Shown here: positions 16,240 through 25,314 of the stretch, one piece after another
Numbering within the stretch: position 1 is the first letter of the stretch
Layout of the letters: each line of letters opens with the position of its first letter
Origin: Acidobacteriota bacterium
GTDB taxonomy: Bacteria > Acidobacteriota > Blastocatellia > UBA7656
Assembly: GCA_038040445.1 (NCBI GenBank)
Contig: JBBPIG010000003.1
Coordinates: 248,001-312,000 of the forward strand
Direction: 5' to 3'
Length of the DNA: 64,000 bases
The notes under the pieces: generated by a model
Seen by the model: only the letters and a program-made list of their open reading frames with translations
Databases searched by the model: none
What the model was told of the DNA's origin: nothing
Program-made: the position numbers and the translations under genes

Positions 16240-18507
16240 CTAGAACTTCTTCTTAACGAATCGTACCCAATACGGAACGTGGAGGGTCTGGCCACCCCCG
16301 GTGACGACCACGTAGCCCGTGTAGTCACGTCTTTGAGAGCCCACGATAGCCGCCATTGTAATCGTGATCGTCTTTGTCTCACCGCGCACGAGCAGCACCG
16401 AGCCGCCGGAAGGAGTGACGGTAATCCCATCGCCCGGATTGAGCTGCTCCACCCCTACAGTAAAGCTGTTTTGCCCATCGACCGTGCTGGTGATCTGGAG
16501 ATCGATGGTCACCGAAACGTTATTCTTCTTGAGCTTTCTGATTCCGAAGCTCAAGCTGGGCGGTGAGAGCGTCGCGCTGACCGAACTCGCTCGAGCAAGA
16601 TCGACGCGGCCGGCGCCAGTATCGAGGACTCCGACTCGCGCCGTCTTGCCGACCGTCGTGAAGACATCGGTTGTAGCCGAGCTGATCAGTGCAGACTTGA
16701 TTTGCTCCGGCGTGAATGAGGGGTTAAGTTGTTTGAGAAGCGCGGCGGCTCCGGCTACGTGCGGGGTGGCCTGGCTGGTACCGCTGATAGCAAGGAAGCC
16801 GCTAGGGTCTACTACTCCGACATTCGGGTTACCGGTGGCCGCGGCCGCCGAATAGATGATCACACCTGGGGCCGAGACATCCGGCTTGAGGCCTTCGATC
16901 GTTGAAGGCCCTCGCGAACTGAAATCCGCAAAGACGTCGGGCGTGAAGCTGCCGGATCCGAACGATGCGATGCTGACGGTGGCGTCGGGATTCGCTCTAA
17001 CGAAATCGCGCAACGCTAGCCCCTTGCTGCGCACGACAAAGAACGAAGGTATCGTCGTGCCGGTAACAAGCATAGTGAAGAGGTTGTCACCGCCGCCAGT
17101 ACTGCCTGCCGTGTCTTCACTCGCGTCTCTGTTGAAGACGATCACGGCTCGTGCTCCTGCCGCAGCGGCGGCGTTGATCTTCGTCACAAAGTCGCAGTTC
17201 CCGCGCTCGATCAGCGCGATCTTTCCGTTTAGTGATCCCGCCGGAATCCCTCCGCAAGCGCGGCCCAGTGGGTCCGGCTCTGCGTAAGTCAATGGCCCGA
17301 GGGTGCCGTCGACGACTGCCGAGCTGCCGCTGCCAAGAGTCGATCCGATTCCGTTTAGAACTGCCGAGACCGGACCCGGTCCCGCTACGCTGATCACCGG
17401 TCCGACTACGTGAGCGTTCGTGGTTGCCCCAACGGTGATGGCTGACGGCGCGATGCCCGGTGACGTGATTGTCATCTGAGCGCCTCCGTCTCCTATGTTG
17501 CCCGCGGCGATCACCACAACGCGTCCGGCAGCGACCGCGGCTTCCGCCGCCCTTGCGCTAATATCCAGATCGGGACCCGCGTCGCCGCCAAAACTCAAGT
17601 TCAGCACATCGAATCCGTCGGCCACCGCCTGTTCGATCCCTTGAGCTATCAAATCGGTGCTTCCCGAGCCGTTCGCGCCCAACACGCGATAGTTGCCAAG
17701 GTACGCCATCGGAGCTACACCCGAGAGTGTGCCTAGCGCCGTCGCGGCGGTCACACTTCCGGCTGCGATGCCGGCAACGTTCGAGCCGTGCCCGTTCTCG
17801 TCGCCCGCATTCGAGGCCGACTGAAGGAACGACTTTGCCGCAATCACCTTGTTGTTGATGAGGGCATCGCTTCCGTTGTTCGTCTTCGGGAAGCCGGCGG
17901 GCATGTTGAAGCCTGCATCTGAGAACAGCGGATTGGTGATGTCAATGCCGGTGTCCAGAATGGCTATCTTCATTCCCTGACCGGCCGCCCCGATCCCGCC
18001 AAGGCGATCCCAGACCGCGGGTGCGTTTATGAGTGGAACGCTCGAGTTGAGCAGGGCGTGAACCTCTTTAACTAACTCAACGCGTCTAACACCCGGCAGG
18101 GCGGCGATTTCGGCAAGCTCGCTCTCGGAAACCTCGATCGAAACCGCATTCACAAGCTTGCGAAGCTCAGCACGCACGCGCAGGTTCGGCGATATGAGCG
18201 CCGCCCGCGATTTGAAGCTCGCGTGCTCGCTTTCAAGTCGCGCCTCGTAAGCCTGCGCATTGAGCGCTTCGAAATCGACGCCTCGACGAGGTATGCGTTC
18301 TGCCAGCCGCTGGTGCGCTGCGACCGGCTCGCTCTCGAACTCGACTATCGCGGCCATTGGGCCGGGCGCACGCTGCGGCTTTTGGGCAAGCGCTCCAACT
18401 CCATCGGTTTTGACTTGAGCCTTTGCGCTTCGAAGTAGTCCGGTGGAGGCCTGCATTGCCAGCGCAAGCGTCATTGAGATTGCGATTAGATATAACTTCG
18501 TCTTCAT
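16240..18507 (-). CDS. Exported subtilisin-like serine protease (S8) with PA insert
   Basis: A 755-residue secreted protease. A signal peptide (about 1-30) is followed by an I9-type propeptide (about 50-150, ending in LPGVRRVELVKEVHALL). The S8 domain has D185 in IAILDTGID, H240 in DENGHGSNVAG, oxyanion N337 in AAGNIGDGG and S578 in ISGTSQATPHVAG. A PA (protease-associated) domain lies between the histidine and serine parts at about 365-520 (CGGIPAGSLNGKIALIERG). The C-terminal 110 residues form a beta-rich fibronectin-like domain. It should degrade extracellular or periplasmic proteins. It is transcribed alone, convergent with the TonB-domain gene. Confidence 0.93.
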   Translation of the reverse strand: MKTKLYLIAISMTLALAMQASTGLLRSAKAQVKTDGVGALAQKPQRAPGPMAAIVEFESEPVAAHQRLAERIPRRGVDFEALNAQAYEARLESEHASFKSRAALISPNLRVRAELRKLVNAVSIEVSESELAEIAALPGVRRVELVKEVHALLNSSVPLINAPAVWDRLGGIGAAGQGMKIAILDTGIDITNPLFSDAGFNMPAGFPKTNNGSDALINNKVIAAKSFLQSASNAGDENGHGSNVAGIAAGSVTAATALGTLSGVAPMAYLGNYRVLGANGSGSTDLIAQGIEQAVADGFDVLNLSFGGDAGPDLDISARAAEAAVAAGRVVVIAAGNIGDGGAQMTITSPGIAPSAITVGATTNAHVVGPVISVAGPGPVSAVLNGIGSTLGSGSSAVVDGTLGPLTYAEPDPLGRACGGIPAGSLNGKIALIERGNCDFVTKINAAAAAGARAVIVFNRDASEDTAGSTGGGDNLFTMLVTGTTIPSFFVVRSKGLALRDFVRANPDATVSIASFGSGSFTPDVFADFSSRGPSTIEGLKPDVSAPGVIIYSAAAATGNPNVGVVDPSGFLAISGTSQATPHVAGAAALLKQLNPSFTPEQIKSALISSATTDVFTTVGKTARVGVLDTGAGRVDLARASSVSATLSPPSLSFGIRKLKKNNVSVTIDLQITSTVDGQNSFTVGVEQLNPGDGITVTPSGGSVLLVRGETKTITITMAAIVGSQRRDYTGYVVVTGGGQTLHVPYWVRFVKKKF

Positions 18508-18805
18508 CCAAAAACCTCTTTTGTTGTTTGATCGACAACCGATGCTGTTTCAAAACCTGAGCGAACTCAAACTTGTCGCCTTAAACCTCTCATCTCGCCG
18601 GCATCCGGCCTGGAATCGGCCAAAGGCTGGACTTGAGACTCGGACATTATAGCTGTCTCACTGCGTTAGAGCGAGCTTAGCCTGTCACGTACGGTTGAAG
18701 GCGTGCATTGTCCTAGACGCAGAACAGAGCCCGATGGTCACATAATTCATGAGGCTTTCCATTTTTAGCCGGGCGACGCCCGAAGTTTAGAGGCATAACG
18801 GCGCC

Positions 18806-20137
18806 TCAAAGCCTGACTATTTTTCCTTCGTGTTCAGGCATGCCAAGCTTGCGGGTGACGTTGCGTGTGTCGACTATCAGCGGCGCGAGCCTCACCACTT
18901 GCGCGTAGTCGACATCGGAATGGTCGGTCACGATCACGGCGCAGTCGCAGCCTGACAGCGCTTCGTCGGTTAGCGCGACGCTGGAGAGCGAGCCCCTTCC
19001 GTCCAGGGACATCTCATCAATGAAAGGATCGTGATAACTGATCTCGGCGCCTTTGCGAAGCAACTGGTCGACTATTCCCAGCGCAGGCGACTCGCGAACA
19101 TCGTTGATGTCGCGCTTGTAAGCGACACCCAGAACGAGAATGCGCGAGCCCTTCACCGCCTTGCCGTGATTGTTCAAGCCGTCTTGCACGAGCTGCACAA
19201 CGTGACCGGGCATATGCGAATTCACTTCTTCTGCGAGCCCGATAAATCTCGCCTCGAACCCGTGCAGCCGCGCCTTCCACGACAGATAGTGCGGGTCGAG
19301 TGGAATGCAGTGGCCGCCTATGCCGGGACCGGGATAGAAGGCCATGAACCCGAACGGCTTTGTCGCCGCCGCCTCGATCACTTCCCAGGAGTCTATCCCG
19401 ATGTGATAGCAGAGCTGCGCCATCTCATTTACCAGTCCGATGTTGACCGAGCGATAGGTGTTCTCGAGCAGCTTCGCGGTTTCGGCGACCCGCGCGCTTG
19501 AAACCTTGTGCACTTCGTCAACGATCGTCGAATACAGAGCGGCCGCGATGTCAGTGGACGAGGCCGAAACTCCGCCGACGACTTTGGGTATGTTGTTGGT
19601 TTGATACTGCTGGTTACCGGGATCGACGCGCTCGGGCGAGAATGCGAGGTAAAAATCCTTGTCGAGGCTAAGCCCTGTCGCTTCGAGCATCGGCAGCACT
19701 ACTTCGTCCGTGGTGCCCGGATAGGTTGTAGATTCCAGCACCACGAGCTGCGGCGAATGCAGATACGTTTTGACCTGCTCGGCGGCAGCGAGAATAAAGG
19801 AAATGTCCGGCTCCTTCGTTTTGCGCAGAGGAGTCGGCACGCAAATGATCACCGCATCGGCTTCGGCCAGATGCGAGAAGTCGGTCGCCGCCGAAAGCTT
19901 GCCGCGCTCGACAAGAGCCGCGACCATCTCGGTCGGCACGTCGGGAATGTATGAGCGGCCATTGTTGATCGAGTCGACGCGCGACTGGTCCAGATCGAAT
20001 CCGATTACCTTCAATCCGCCGCGCGCGAACTCGACCGCGAGCGGCAGTCCCACATAGCCGAGCCCAATCACGCCCACGATGGCGCGACGCTCGTTTAGTT
20101 TGTTCAGAATCTCCTCACTCATTCGTTGGAACCCCAT
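18806..20137 (-). CDS. Nucleotide-sugar dehydrogenase (UDP-GlcNAc/ManNAc 6-dehydrogenase type)
   Basis: A 443-residue NAD-dependent enzyme that oxidises C6 of a UDP-hexose to the uronate. Rossmann motif GLGYVG at 25-30, ESTTYPGTT, FSPERVDPGN and catalytic C277 in GPGIGGHCIPLDP are all visible, followed by the C-terminal UDP-binding domain (GVAYKRDINDVRESPAL). FSPERVDPGN resembles the WbpA/WecC branch acting on N-acetylated sugars more than plain UDP-glucose dehydrogenases. It is the last gene of the heptose operon, 120 bases after the kinase. A second ATG at 20122 is an alternative start. Likely role: surface polysaccharide precursor supply. Confidence 0.92.
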   Translation of the reverse strand: MGFQRMSEEILNKLNERRAIVGVIGLGYVGLPLAVEFARGGLKVIGFDLDQSRVDSINNGRSYIPDVPTEMVAALVERGKLSAATDFSHLAEADAVIICVPTPLRKTKEPDISFILAAAEQVKTYLHSPQLVVLESTTYPGTTDEVVLPMLEATGLSLDKDFYLAFSPERVDPGNQQYQTNNIPKVVGGVSASSTDIAAALYSTIVDEVHKVSSARVAETAKLLENTYRSVNIGLVNEMAQLCYHIGIDSWEVIEAAATKPFGFMAFYPGPGIGGHCIPLDPHYLSWKARLHGFEARFIGLAEEVNSHMPGHVVQLVQDGLNNHGKAVKGSRILVLGVAYKRDINDVRESPALGIVDQLLRKGAEISYHDPFIDEMSLDGRGSLSSVALTDEALSGCDCAVIVTDHSDVDYAQVVRLAPLIVDTRNVTRKLGMPEHEGKIVRL

Positions 20138-20257
20138 TGTTGCGATTGATTTTGATTCACATTAGTAAGAGGCAGGGCGCAATCGTTATGAAACTACGCC
20201 TCAGCCGTCGCGTCAAGACAATAGTGCCTTAATCCTGCTGTCACGCCCCCTCACGCG

Positions 20258-21250
20258 TTAGATAGCGGCGAGCAATTCGTCGCGGGTAACCGCTGCCGTC
20301 CCCACCTTACCCACAACCACGCCTGCAGCATGGTTGGCGAGCATGGCAGCTTCCTCAAGCGAAGCGCCGCTGGCAAGCGCAAGCGCGAGCGTGGCGATGA
20401 CCGTGTCGCCGGCGCCGGTTACGTCGTAGACCTCACGCGCTACCGTGGGGATGTGCGTGACTTCGGCGCCATCCGTGCCGCCGCCGGTGAACAGCGTCAT
20501 TCCTTCTTCTCCGCGGGTGATCAGTACGGCGCGAGTGTCGATCGAGCCGAGCAGCTTGCGGCCGGCTTCGGCCAGACTGTGTTTGTCATCGATCGGGACC
20601 CCGGACGCGTCTGCCGCTTCCTGATTGTTGGGCGTGATGACTGTGACCGGTTGATAGTGAACGAAGCTGCGCATCTTCGGATCGAGACAAACGATCAACC
20701 CTCGTTCTCGCGTAGCCGCGAGCGCGAGAGAAAGCAGGCCCGGCGTCAAAAGACCTTTTCCATAGTCAGAGACAACAACGGCATCGGCCGTATCGATCTC
20801 ACTGCGAAAGGCCTCGATCACGCTATCTCGTACCTCCTCACTAATCGGCGCTCGGCTCTCCCGGTCGGCCCTCACGACTTGCTGACTATGAGCAATGATG
20901 CGAGTCTTGACGGTCGTCGGCCGGGTCGTATCGACCACGACTCTGTGGGTGCTGACAGCCAGCTCGAGAAAAGCCTGGCGAAGCCGCTCGGCGTCAGCGT
21001 CATCGCCGACCACGCCGATCGGTGTGGGGCTTGCACCGAGCGCGACCAGATTCGAAACGACGTTTCCGGCGCCGCCCAGCGCAAGTGTTTGCCGATCCAC
21101 CTCAACAACCGGGACGGGCGCCTCCGGCGAGATTCGGCGCACGCGGCCCCATATGAACTCGTCGAGCATCACGTCGCCCAACACGATGATGCGCTTGCCA
21201 TCAAAGCCGGCGGTCAGTGTACCTGCGCGTTCCCGACTAAGTTTGCTCAT
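20258..21250 (-). CDS. hldA: D-glycero-beta-D-manno-heptose-7-phosphate kinase
   Basis: A 330-residue PfkB-family sugar kinase matching the N-terminal (kinase) half of HldE/RfaE. It has VLGDVMLDEFIWGRVRRISP at the N-terminus, LGGAGNVVSNL, and the PfkB signature DVTGAGDT with catalytic D282. It phosphorylates heptose 7-phosphate at C1 for ADP-heptose and LPS core synthesis. The adenylyltransferase half is absent, so a separate hldC/rfaE2 must exist elsewhere. It starts six bases after the heptosyltransferase stop, which fits a common operon. Confidence 0.93.
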   Translation of the reverse strand: MSKLSRERAGTLTAGFDGKRIIVLGDVMLDEFIWGRVRRISPEAPVPVVEVDRQTLALGGAGNVVSNLVALGASPTPIGVVGDDADAERLRQAFLELAVSTHRVVVDTTRPTTVKTRIIAHSQQVVRADRESRAPISEEVRDSVIEAFRSEIDTADAVVVSDYGKGLLTPGLLSLALAATRERGLIVCLDPKMRSFVHYQPVTVITPNNQEAADASGVPIDDKHSLAEAGRKLLGSIDTRAVLITRGEEGMTLFTGGGTDGAEVTHIPTVAREVYDVTGAGDTVIATLALALASGASLEEAAMLANHAAGVVVGKVGTAAVTRDELLAAI

Positions 21251-21256
21251 AAGGTT

Positions 21257-22351
21257 TCAGGAAGCGGCGCGGGTCGCAGCGGACTGGAGCACCTCGTCCA
21301 CGGCCGCGATCACCTCGCTCACTCTAACCGTATCGATCGAGCCGCGGACGTTGCTGTCGGCAGTACCTCGCTCGCCGCCGAGGACTCGATAAGCCGCTCC
21401 GGTCCAGGGATGCCACACGTCTGGATTTGAAGACCCGAACACCGCCACAACGGGACACTCGAGAGCTGCCGCGATGTGCATAGGCCCGCTGTCGTTGCCC
21501 ACGAACAAGCGAGCTGTTTCGAGCAACGCGACCAGCTCTTTCAAGCCGAGTCCGGCAAGCACGGTGGTCTTGGCGTTTGCTGCCGAAGCGACTTCTCGCG
21601 CGAGCCTCTCTTGACCTGGCCCAGCTACGACGACGCTCGGCAGGCTCCAACGCTCGGTCAAATGGTCTGCCACCCTGGCGAATCCCTCGGCGGTCCACAT
21701 CTTGGATTCAAAAGCTGCTCCGGGTACTATGCAAGCGAAGCCGCCGCCGCCAGCTCCATTCCAACCTGCGTCGCACGCCGCCTGGAGTCTCTCTCTTACC
21801 CTAGCCCGGGCATCGGGTGACACGACCAGGCTCGAACGCGGTTGCGATGCCGGCCATGGCACACCCGACCATTTCAACAACGCCAGTTGCTGCTCGCTGC
21901 TGTGTATTCGCGAGCGTTCCAGCACGACGCCGGGGGACGGAGTGCGATCGGTCAGCAGCCACGATAGGGGCAGGCCTCGATAGCCGATGGAATGTTTCGC
22001 TCCCGAAAGTCGAGCGAGAATCGCGCTCGTCGAGCCGCCATGCATGTTGAACGCGACGTCGAAACGCGCTCGTCGCAACCTGGCAATCACCGACACGCGT
22101 GAGGCGACCGACTTTCGTGCGATTATGAGCTTATCGACTAGCGGGTGATCTTCGAGGAGGGGCGCAGCTAATGGTTCCAACATTACGGCGATCTCCAGGT
22201 TCGGCCGCCACTCTTTGAGCGCCGTAAGGCAGGGAGTCATGAGAACGGTGTCGCCGATTGACCGCAGGCGAATGAGCAGAACGCTTTGAACTCGCGACCA
22301 ATCGACGGGCGTGTCCGCGGCGTTCGGGGAACTGCTTGCTTCACTCTTCAA
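21257..22351 (-). CDS. Heptosyltransferase-like glycosyltransferase, family 9
   Basis: A 364-residue GT9 enzyme with two Rossmann-like halves: VLLIRLRSIGDTVLMTPCL near the N-terminus, IVPGAAFESKMWTAEGFARV at the donor site, and LFVGNDSGPMHIAAAL with the conserved GNDSGPMH block. It should transfer a heptose or similar sugar from ADP-heptose to the LPS core. The start appears to be TTG at 22351, overlapping the last codons of the Trm112-like gene; the conserved domain begins only 23 residues later, so an internal start is possible. It lies upstream of the heptose kinase. Confidence 0.88.
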   Translation of the reverse strand: MKSEASSSPNAADTPVDWSRVQSVLLIRLRSIGDTVLMTPCLTALKEWRPNLEIAVMLEPLAAPLLEDHPLVDKLIIARKSVASRVSVIARLRRARFDVAFNMHGGSTSAILARLSGAKHSIGYRGLPLSWLLTDRTPSPGVVLERSRIHSSEQQLALLKWSGVPWPASQPRSSLVVSPDARARVRERLQAACDAGWNGAGGGGFACIVPGAAFESKMWTAEGFARVADHLTERWSLPSVVVAGPGQERLAREVASAANAKTTVLAGLGLKELVALLETARLFVGNDSGPMHIAAALECPVVAVFGSSNPDVWHPWTGAAYRVLGGERGTADSNVRGSIDTVRVSEVIAAVDEVLQSAATRAAS

Positions 22352-22511
22352 TCACTGCCTCGTCTACGAGCATCACCGGAATATCGTCGCGGATGGGATA
22401 CACGCGTTTGCACTTGGCGCACTTCAGAGCGCTCGCGTCAGGCTTCAGTTCGACTTTCACCTTGCAGACCGGGCACGCAAGGATTTCGAGAAGTCTCTCG
22501 CTTACCGGCAT
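22341..22511 (-). CDS. Trm112-like small zinc-ribbon protein (UPF0434 type)
   Basis: A 56-residue protein, MPVSERLLEILACPVC at its start, with two CxxC pairs (CPVC and CAKC) for zinc and RVYPIRDDIPVML in the C-terminal part, as in YcaR/Trm112 proteins. In other bacteria this family is often next to lipid A or LPS genes; here it is the first gene of the heptose operon and overlaps the glycosyltransferase gene. Its role is not well defined; the eukaryotic relative activates methyltransferases. It is easy to miss because of its length. Confidence 0.88.
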   Translation of the reverse strand: MPVSERLLEILACPVCKVKVELKPDASALKCAKCKRVYPIRDDIPVMLVDEAVIEE

Positions 22512-22682
22512 CTGGCGCCTCCTTTGAGTTGAGGCGTCAAGTCTAACACCCGGATTCTGAGAGCGTCAATTTTTGGCACGCCGCTGCTTCATTGCTTTGG
22601 TGCGATCTCCACTGCCGAGCGCGGTTAGACTCACCCCCGAACCTCCCGGGGCTGCCCCGCTCAAAAGATGGACAGGATAAGA

Positions 22683-22712
22683 TTGTAGTCAACCAGGGTA
22701 CTGGTTTAGAAT
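22683..22712 (+). promoter_or_regulatory. Promoter with embedded dyad for the XRE gene
   Basis: TTGTAG (22683-22688), an 18-base spacer and TAGAAT (22707-22712) form a plausible promoter. Between them is a perfect dyad, AACCAG-GGTA-CTGGTT (22691-22706), placed where a bound repressor would block polymerase. The next gene encodes a helix-turn-helix protein, so autorepression is a reasonable guess. Confidence 0.5.
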
Positions 22713-22782
22713 AGGGCCGCCTTTCAATGGGTTTTTGAACTGGCCATCCTCAAACTAATATCGACTAAGCAGGAGTTTCATT

Positions 22783-23226
22783 ATGTCGAAGACCCGCAAA
22801 CAAGGTTTGAGTCATTACGTCGACCGGGTGATGAAGGAGAAGCACCTTTCGCGGCGCGATGTGAAGCTGAGATCCGGCGGAGAGATAACCGATAGCTACG
22901 TGAGCGGAATCATAAGCGGCACTGCAAAGAACCTGAGCGTCGAGAAGCTCAAGGCTTTGGCGCGCGGGCTCCGAGTGCGCGAGCTGGAGCTGATTCGCGT
23001 GGCGTTCGGACTATCGGACGAACGCGAAGCTCATCGAAGCGTGGACCTGTCGCACAACCTTGTACTTGTGGACATTACAAAGAAAACGGTCATTAGCAAC
23101 GACGTGGCCGAAATCGTTCAAGAGGTGGTCAAGTTGTCACCAGCCGACCGCGCTATCGTGCTTCAGTATATCAAGAGATTGGGGAAGCCGGAGCGGAGGG
23201 CGCAGCGAAAGGGCCGGTCAGTCTAG
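22783..23226 (+). CDS. XRE-like helix-turn-helix regulator
   Basis: A 147-residue protein. The N-terminal 70 residues form an XRE-type DNA-binding domain (SHYVDRVMKEKHLSRRDVKL, then ITDSYVSGIISG as the recognition part). The C-terminal part ends with LSPADRAIVLQYIKRLGK, a pattern seen in many single-domain regulators of this class. An AGGAG site precedes the ATG. It stands alone, convergent with the BMC-T gene, so a target cannot be read from context except its own promoter dyad. Confidence 0.8.
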   Translation: MSKTRKQGLSHYVDRVMKEKHLSRRDVKLRSGGEITDSYVSGIISGTAKNLSVEKLKALARGLRVRELELIRVAFGLSDEREAHRSVDLSHNLVLVDITKKTVISNDVAEIVQEVVKLSPADRAIVLQYIKRLGKPERRAQRKGRSV

Positions 23227-23361
23227 CTTCTCGTTTCGACCCTGCAAAACTATTTGTTCCACAGCTTCTAGAATCCTGTCTATCGTCACATCATCCGTTC
23301 CATCTTGCGTTCCATCTTGCGTTTCATCTTGAGAAAATCAGGTCCATGAGCCTGATCCCGA

Positions 23362-23931
23362 CTACGCGGTCAAGATTTTCCGCAGCGCCTCGTGGGCGTA
23401 GGGAATCACAACCTCGGCGATCAACATCCCTTCTTTCTTGATCGAGGCCACTCCCGCAGCGACCGCTGTCCGCACGGCCCCCACTTCACCGGTCAAAACC
23501 ACAAGGCCTTTCCCGCCGGGTTGGTTCCGAGCCTCGATCAGCTTGATGTTCGCCGACTTCACCGCGGCGTCTCCCGCGTAAATCGCCGAGGCCACCTCTT
23601 TCGTCTCGATGATGCCGATGGCCTCGATGTGCTCGACCTTCACACGGCCTCTTATCGCGGGGAAGAGCTCGCTGTGAACGTTCGGAATAATGAAGTGGTC
23701 CAGGACCGTTCCGGCGGCGGTTTGAAGACCGGCTCGCAGCGACGATTCGACATCGGCCACGTTCCCGCCGATCATTATCAGGTACTTTCCGCGCGGGATT
23801 ATCGTGGTCATCAGAAGCTCAACGTCAGCCATCTTCATCATCGCATCGGTGGCTTGGATGCCCTTGGCAATCGAGCCAGTCTCGAGGAAGCCGATACAAT
23901 GATGCGGGTCAGTCAGGTCGCTTGCGCTCAT
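23362..23931 (-). CDS. BMC-T microcompartment shell protein (two BMC domains)
   Basis: A 189-residue protein made of two tandem BMC domains: residues about 11-90 (CIGFLETGSIAKGIQATDAM, then PRGKYLIMIGG) and about 103-187 (AIGIIETKEVASAIYAGDAA, then QPGGKGLVVLTGEV). Family members form pseudohexameric trimers in polyhedral protein shells around metabolic enzymes. The start is ATG at 23931 with an AGGAGAA site; the open frame extends further upstream only as a shadow of the next gene. No BMC-H hexamer, BMC-P pentamer or core enzyme is adjacent. One cysteine (C12) is present, and it is not in the PduT iron-sulfur position. It lies 14 bases downstream of the M14-type gene, so the two should share a transcript. 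Confidence 0.93.
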   Translation of the reverse strand: MSASDLTDPHHCIGFLETGSIAKGIQATDAMMKMADVELLMTTIIPRGKYLIMIGGNVADVESSLRAGLQTAAGTVLDHFIIPNVHSELFPAIRGRVKVEHIEAIGIIETKEVASAIYAGDAAVKSANIKLIEARNQPGGKGLVVLTGEVGAVRTAVAAGVASIKKEGMLIAEVVIPYAHEALRKILTA

Positions 23932-23945
23932 CGATTCTTCTCCTG

Positions 23946-25007
23946 TTACTTGTTCTGGCCGGCGACAACTCCGACGTTGGCGATTGTTGCGCCTTTGGTC
24001 ATCGACGGCACGGCGCAGATGTATAGGACAACTCCGGCCGCCGGCGCGCGGGCTTCGAAAATCGTCTTGCCGACATAGTCGGTGACGTAGCCGACCTTCA
24101 TCCCTTGCTCGACATAGGTACCGCGCTTCACCAGCGGGTAGAAAATCCCGGTCTGCTCGCTCGCAATCGTCGCGATTTTTTCGATCCACACAGGACGCTC
24201 AATCGGAGCGGGCACGCCCGGAAGCATCTTCAGGTAGCGCATCACGCTCAAGCATCCGTCGACCAGCGCGGCAAGGTCCTCCGGCTCAACCGTCCCGGCG
24301 TATCCGGCTTCAACGGTGATCGAAGGTTTACCTCGAGTGGTTGCGGTGTTCTCGAGATACCTCGAAGCATTCGGGTCCTTCGGCCGATCGGTTGAAATAA
24401 TGATGTGATCTAGCCCGAACGCAAGAACCATTTCGCGCGAGATTCGATCCTGATTCTCGTTGCCGGTCCTGGTCCAGTAGCTGTACGGCCGCAGACTCTC
24501 GTCGAGATCGCCGCCGTGCAGATCGATCAAATGATCGCACTGCTCGACTACCTGTTTAGTGATCAGGTAGGAAGCGCGATCCGTCTGCGTGCCGTCCATC
24601 TTGCCGGGATACATCCGGTTCATGCTCTTGCCGTCAACCGGATTGACGTGCGGGACTTTCTGCTCGAAGGATGGGATGTTGACCAGGGGCACGATGATTA
24701 CGGTGCCGGATATCTCGGCGGCATCGAGCAGGCCGATCAGTTTCTCGAGCGCGATGATCGACGCGTATTCGGTCCCGTGCGCGCCCGAGACGAGCGCAAT
24801 CACTGGTCCGGGTTTAGCTCCGTGAACAACGGCGACTGGGATGCTGGTAGCCGCGTCAACTCCGCGCGGAACTTCGATGAGGCCGGTAGCTTTCTGACCG
24901 CGCGTGGCAGTCGCGGTGCCGACACTGAACGTCGTTCGATCCTGAGCGGCGGCGACGCCGCTCAGGGTGAGGATGGCTAAGACTGAAGCGATGATTGCGC
25001 GTTGCAT
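23946..25007 (-). CDS. Exported succinylglutamate desuccinylase/aspartoacylase-family metallo-hydrolase
   Basis: A 353-residue protein with a signal peptide (about 1-21, cut near GVAAAQ). The M14-type zinc site is visible as H77 and E80 in SGAHGTEY and H164 in LIDLHGGD; RMYPGKMDG matches the substrate-binding arginine region, and a catalytic glutamate is likely in ITVEAGYAG. A C-terminal beta-barrel domain (about 270-350) is typical of the family. It should cleave an N-acyl amino acid or similar amide in the periplasm. It is upstream of and close to the BMC-T gene, which is odd because BMC shells are cytoplasmic. Confidence 0.88.
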   Translation of the reverse strand: MQRAIIASVLAILTLSGVAAAQDRTTFSVGTATATRGQKATGLIEVPRGVDAATSIPVAVVHGAKPGPVIALVSGAHGTEYASIIALEKLIGLLDAAEISGTVIIVPLVNIPSFEQKVPHVNPVDGKSMNRMYPGKMDGTQTDRASYLITKQVVEQCDHLIDLHGGDLDESLRPYSYWTRTGNENQDRISREMVLAFGLDHIIISTDRPKDPNASRYLENTATTRGKPSITVEAGYAGTVEPEDLAALVDGCLSVMRYLKMLPGVPAPIERPVWIEKIATIASEQTGIFYPLVKRGTYVEQGMKVGYVTDYVGKTIFEARAPAAGVVLYICAVPSMTKGATIANVGVVAGQNK

Positions 25008-25145
25008 ATTGAACCTCCAGATGCGAGCCGCTAAAAACCTAGTCGCGACTCAACCCCAAGGCGGCGAGAGTATCGCGAAATGAGGCTCATTGCAACGAAA
25101 CGAAGTGAGATTGTCAAAGCTCTTTGGAACTGCCTCAGGCAAGGT

Positions 25146-25314
25146 CTTATTTGGACTGCGCCGCCTTTTCGTCAACCAAGGAGTTGGTCAGGCAGTGGCG
25201 GCGCTTTGGCCCAGGGGGAGTGAGCAACCGCGTGTTGGCAGAGTGTTTGCCAAAAGCGCCGCCACTGCCTGAGACACTCCTTGGTTGACGAAGAGGCGGC
25301 GCAGTCCAAATAAG
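25146..25314. repeat. Very long inverted repeat in the 25008-25483 spacer
   Basis: Two arms of about 66 bases (25146-25212 and 25249-25314) are near-perfect reverse complements. They begin and end with CTTATTTGGACTGCGCCGCC and its complement, with a GC-rich loop of about 36 bases. It would fold into one of the most stable hairpins in the window. A short piece of the element (GCTGCCTGACATACT) trails at 25317. No ORF inside looks coding. The rest of the spacer has no supported feature. Confidence 0.85.

Noticed and set aside
18768-18784. CGGGC-GAC-GCCCG hairpin as terminator of the UDP-sugar dehydrogenase or subtilisin genes
   Set aside because: The T-run lies on the wrong side for either transcript and the stem is short.
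23932-24189. Longer N-terminus for the BMC-T protein
   Set aside because: The added 86 residues are arginine-rich shadow of the M14-type gene, and a good ribosome site precedes the ATG at 23931.
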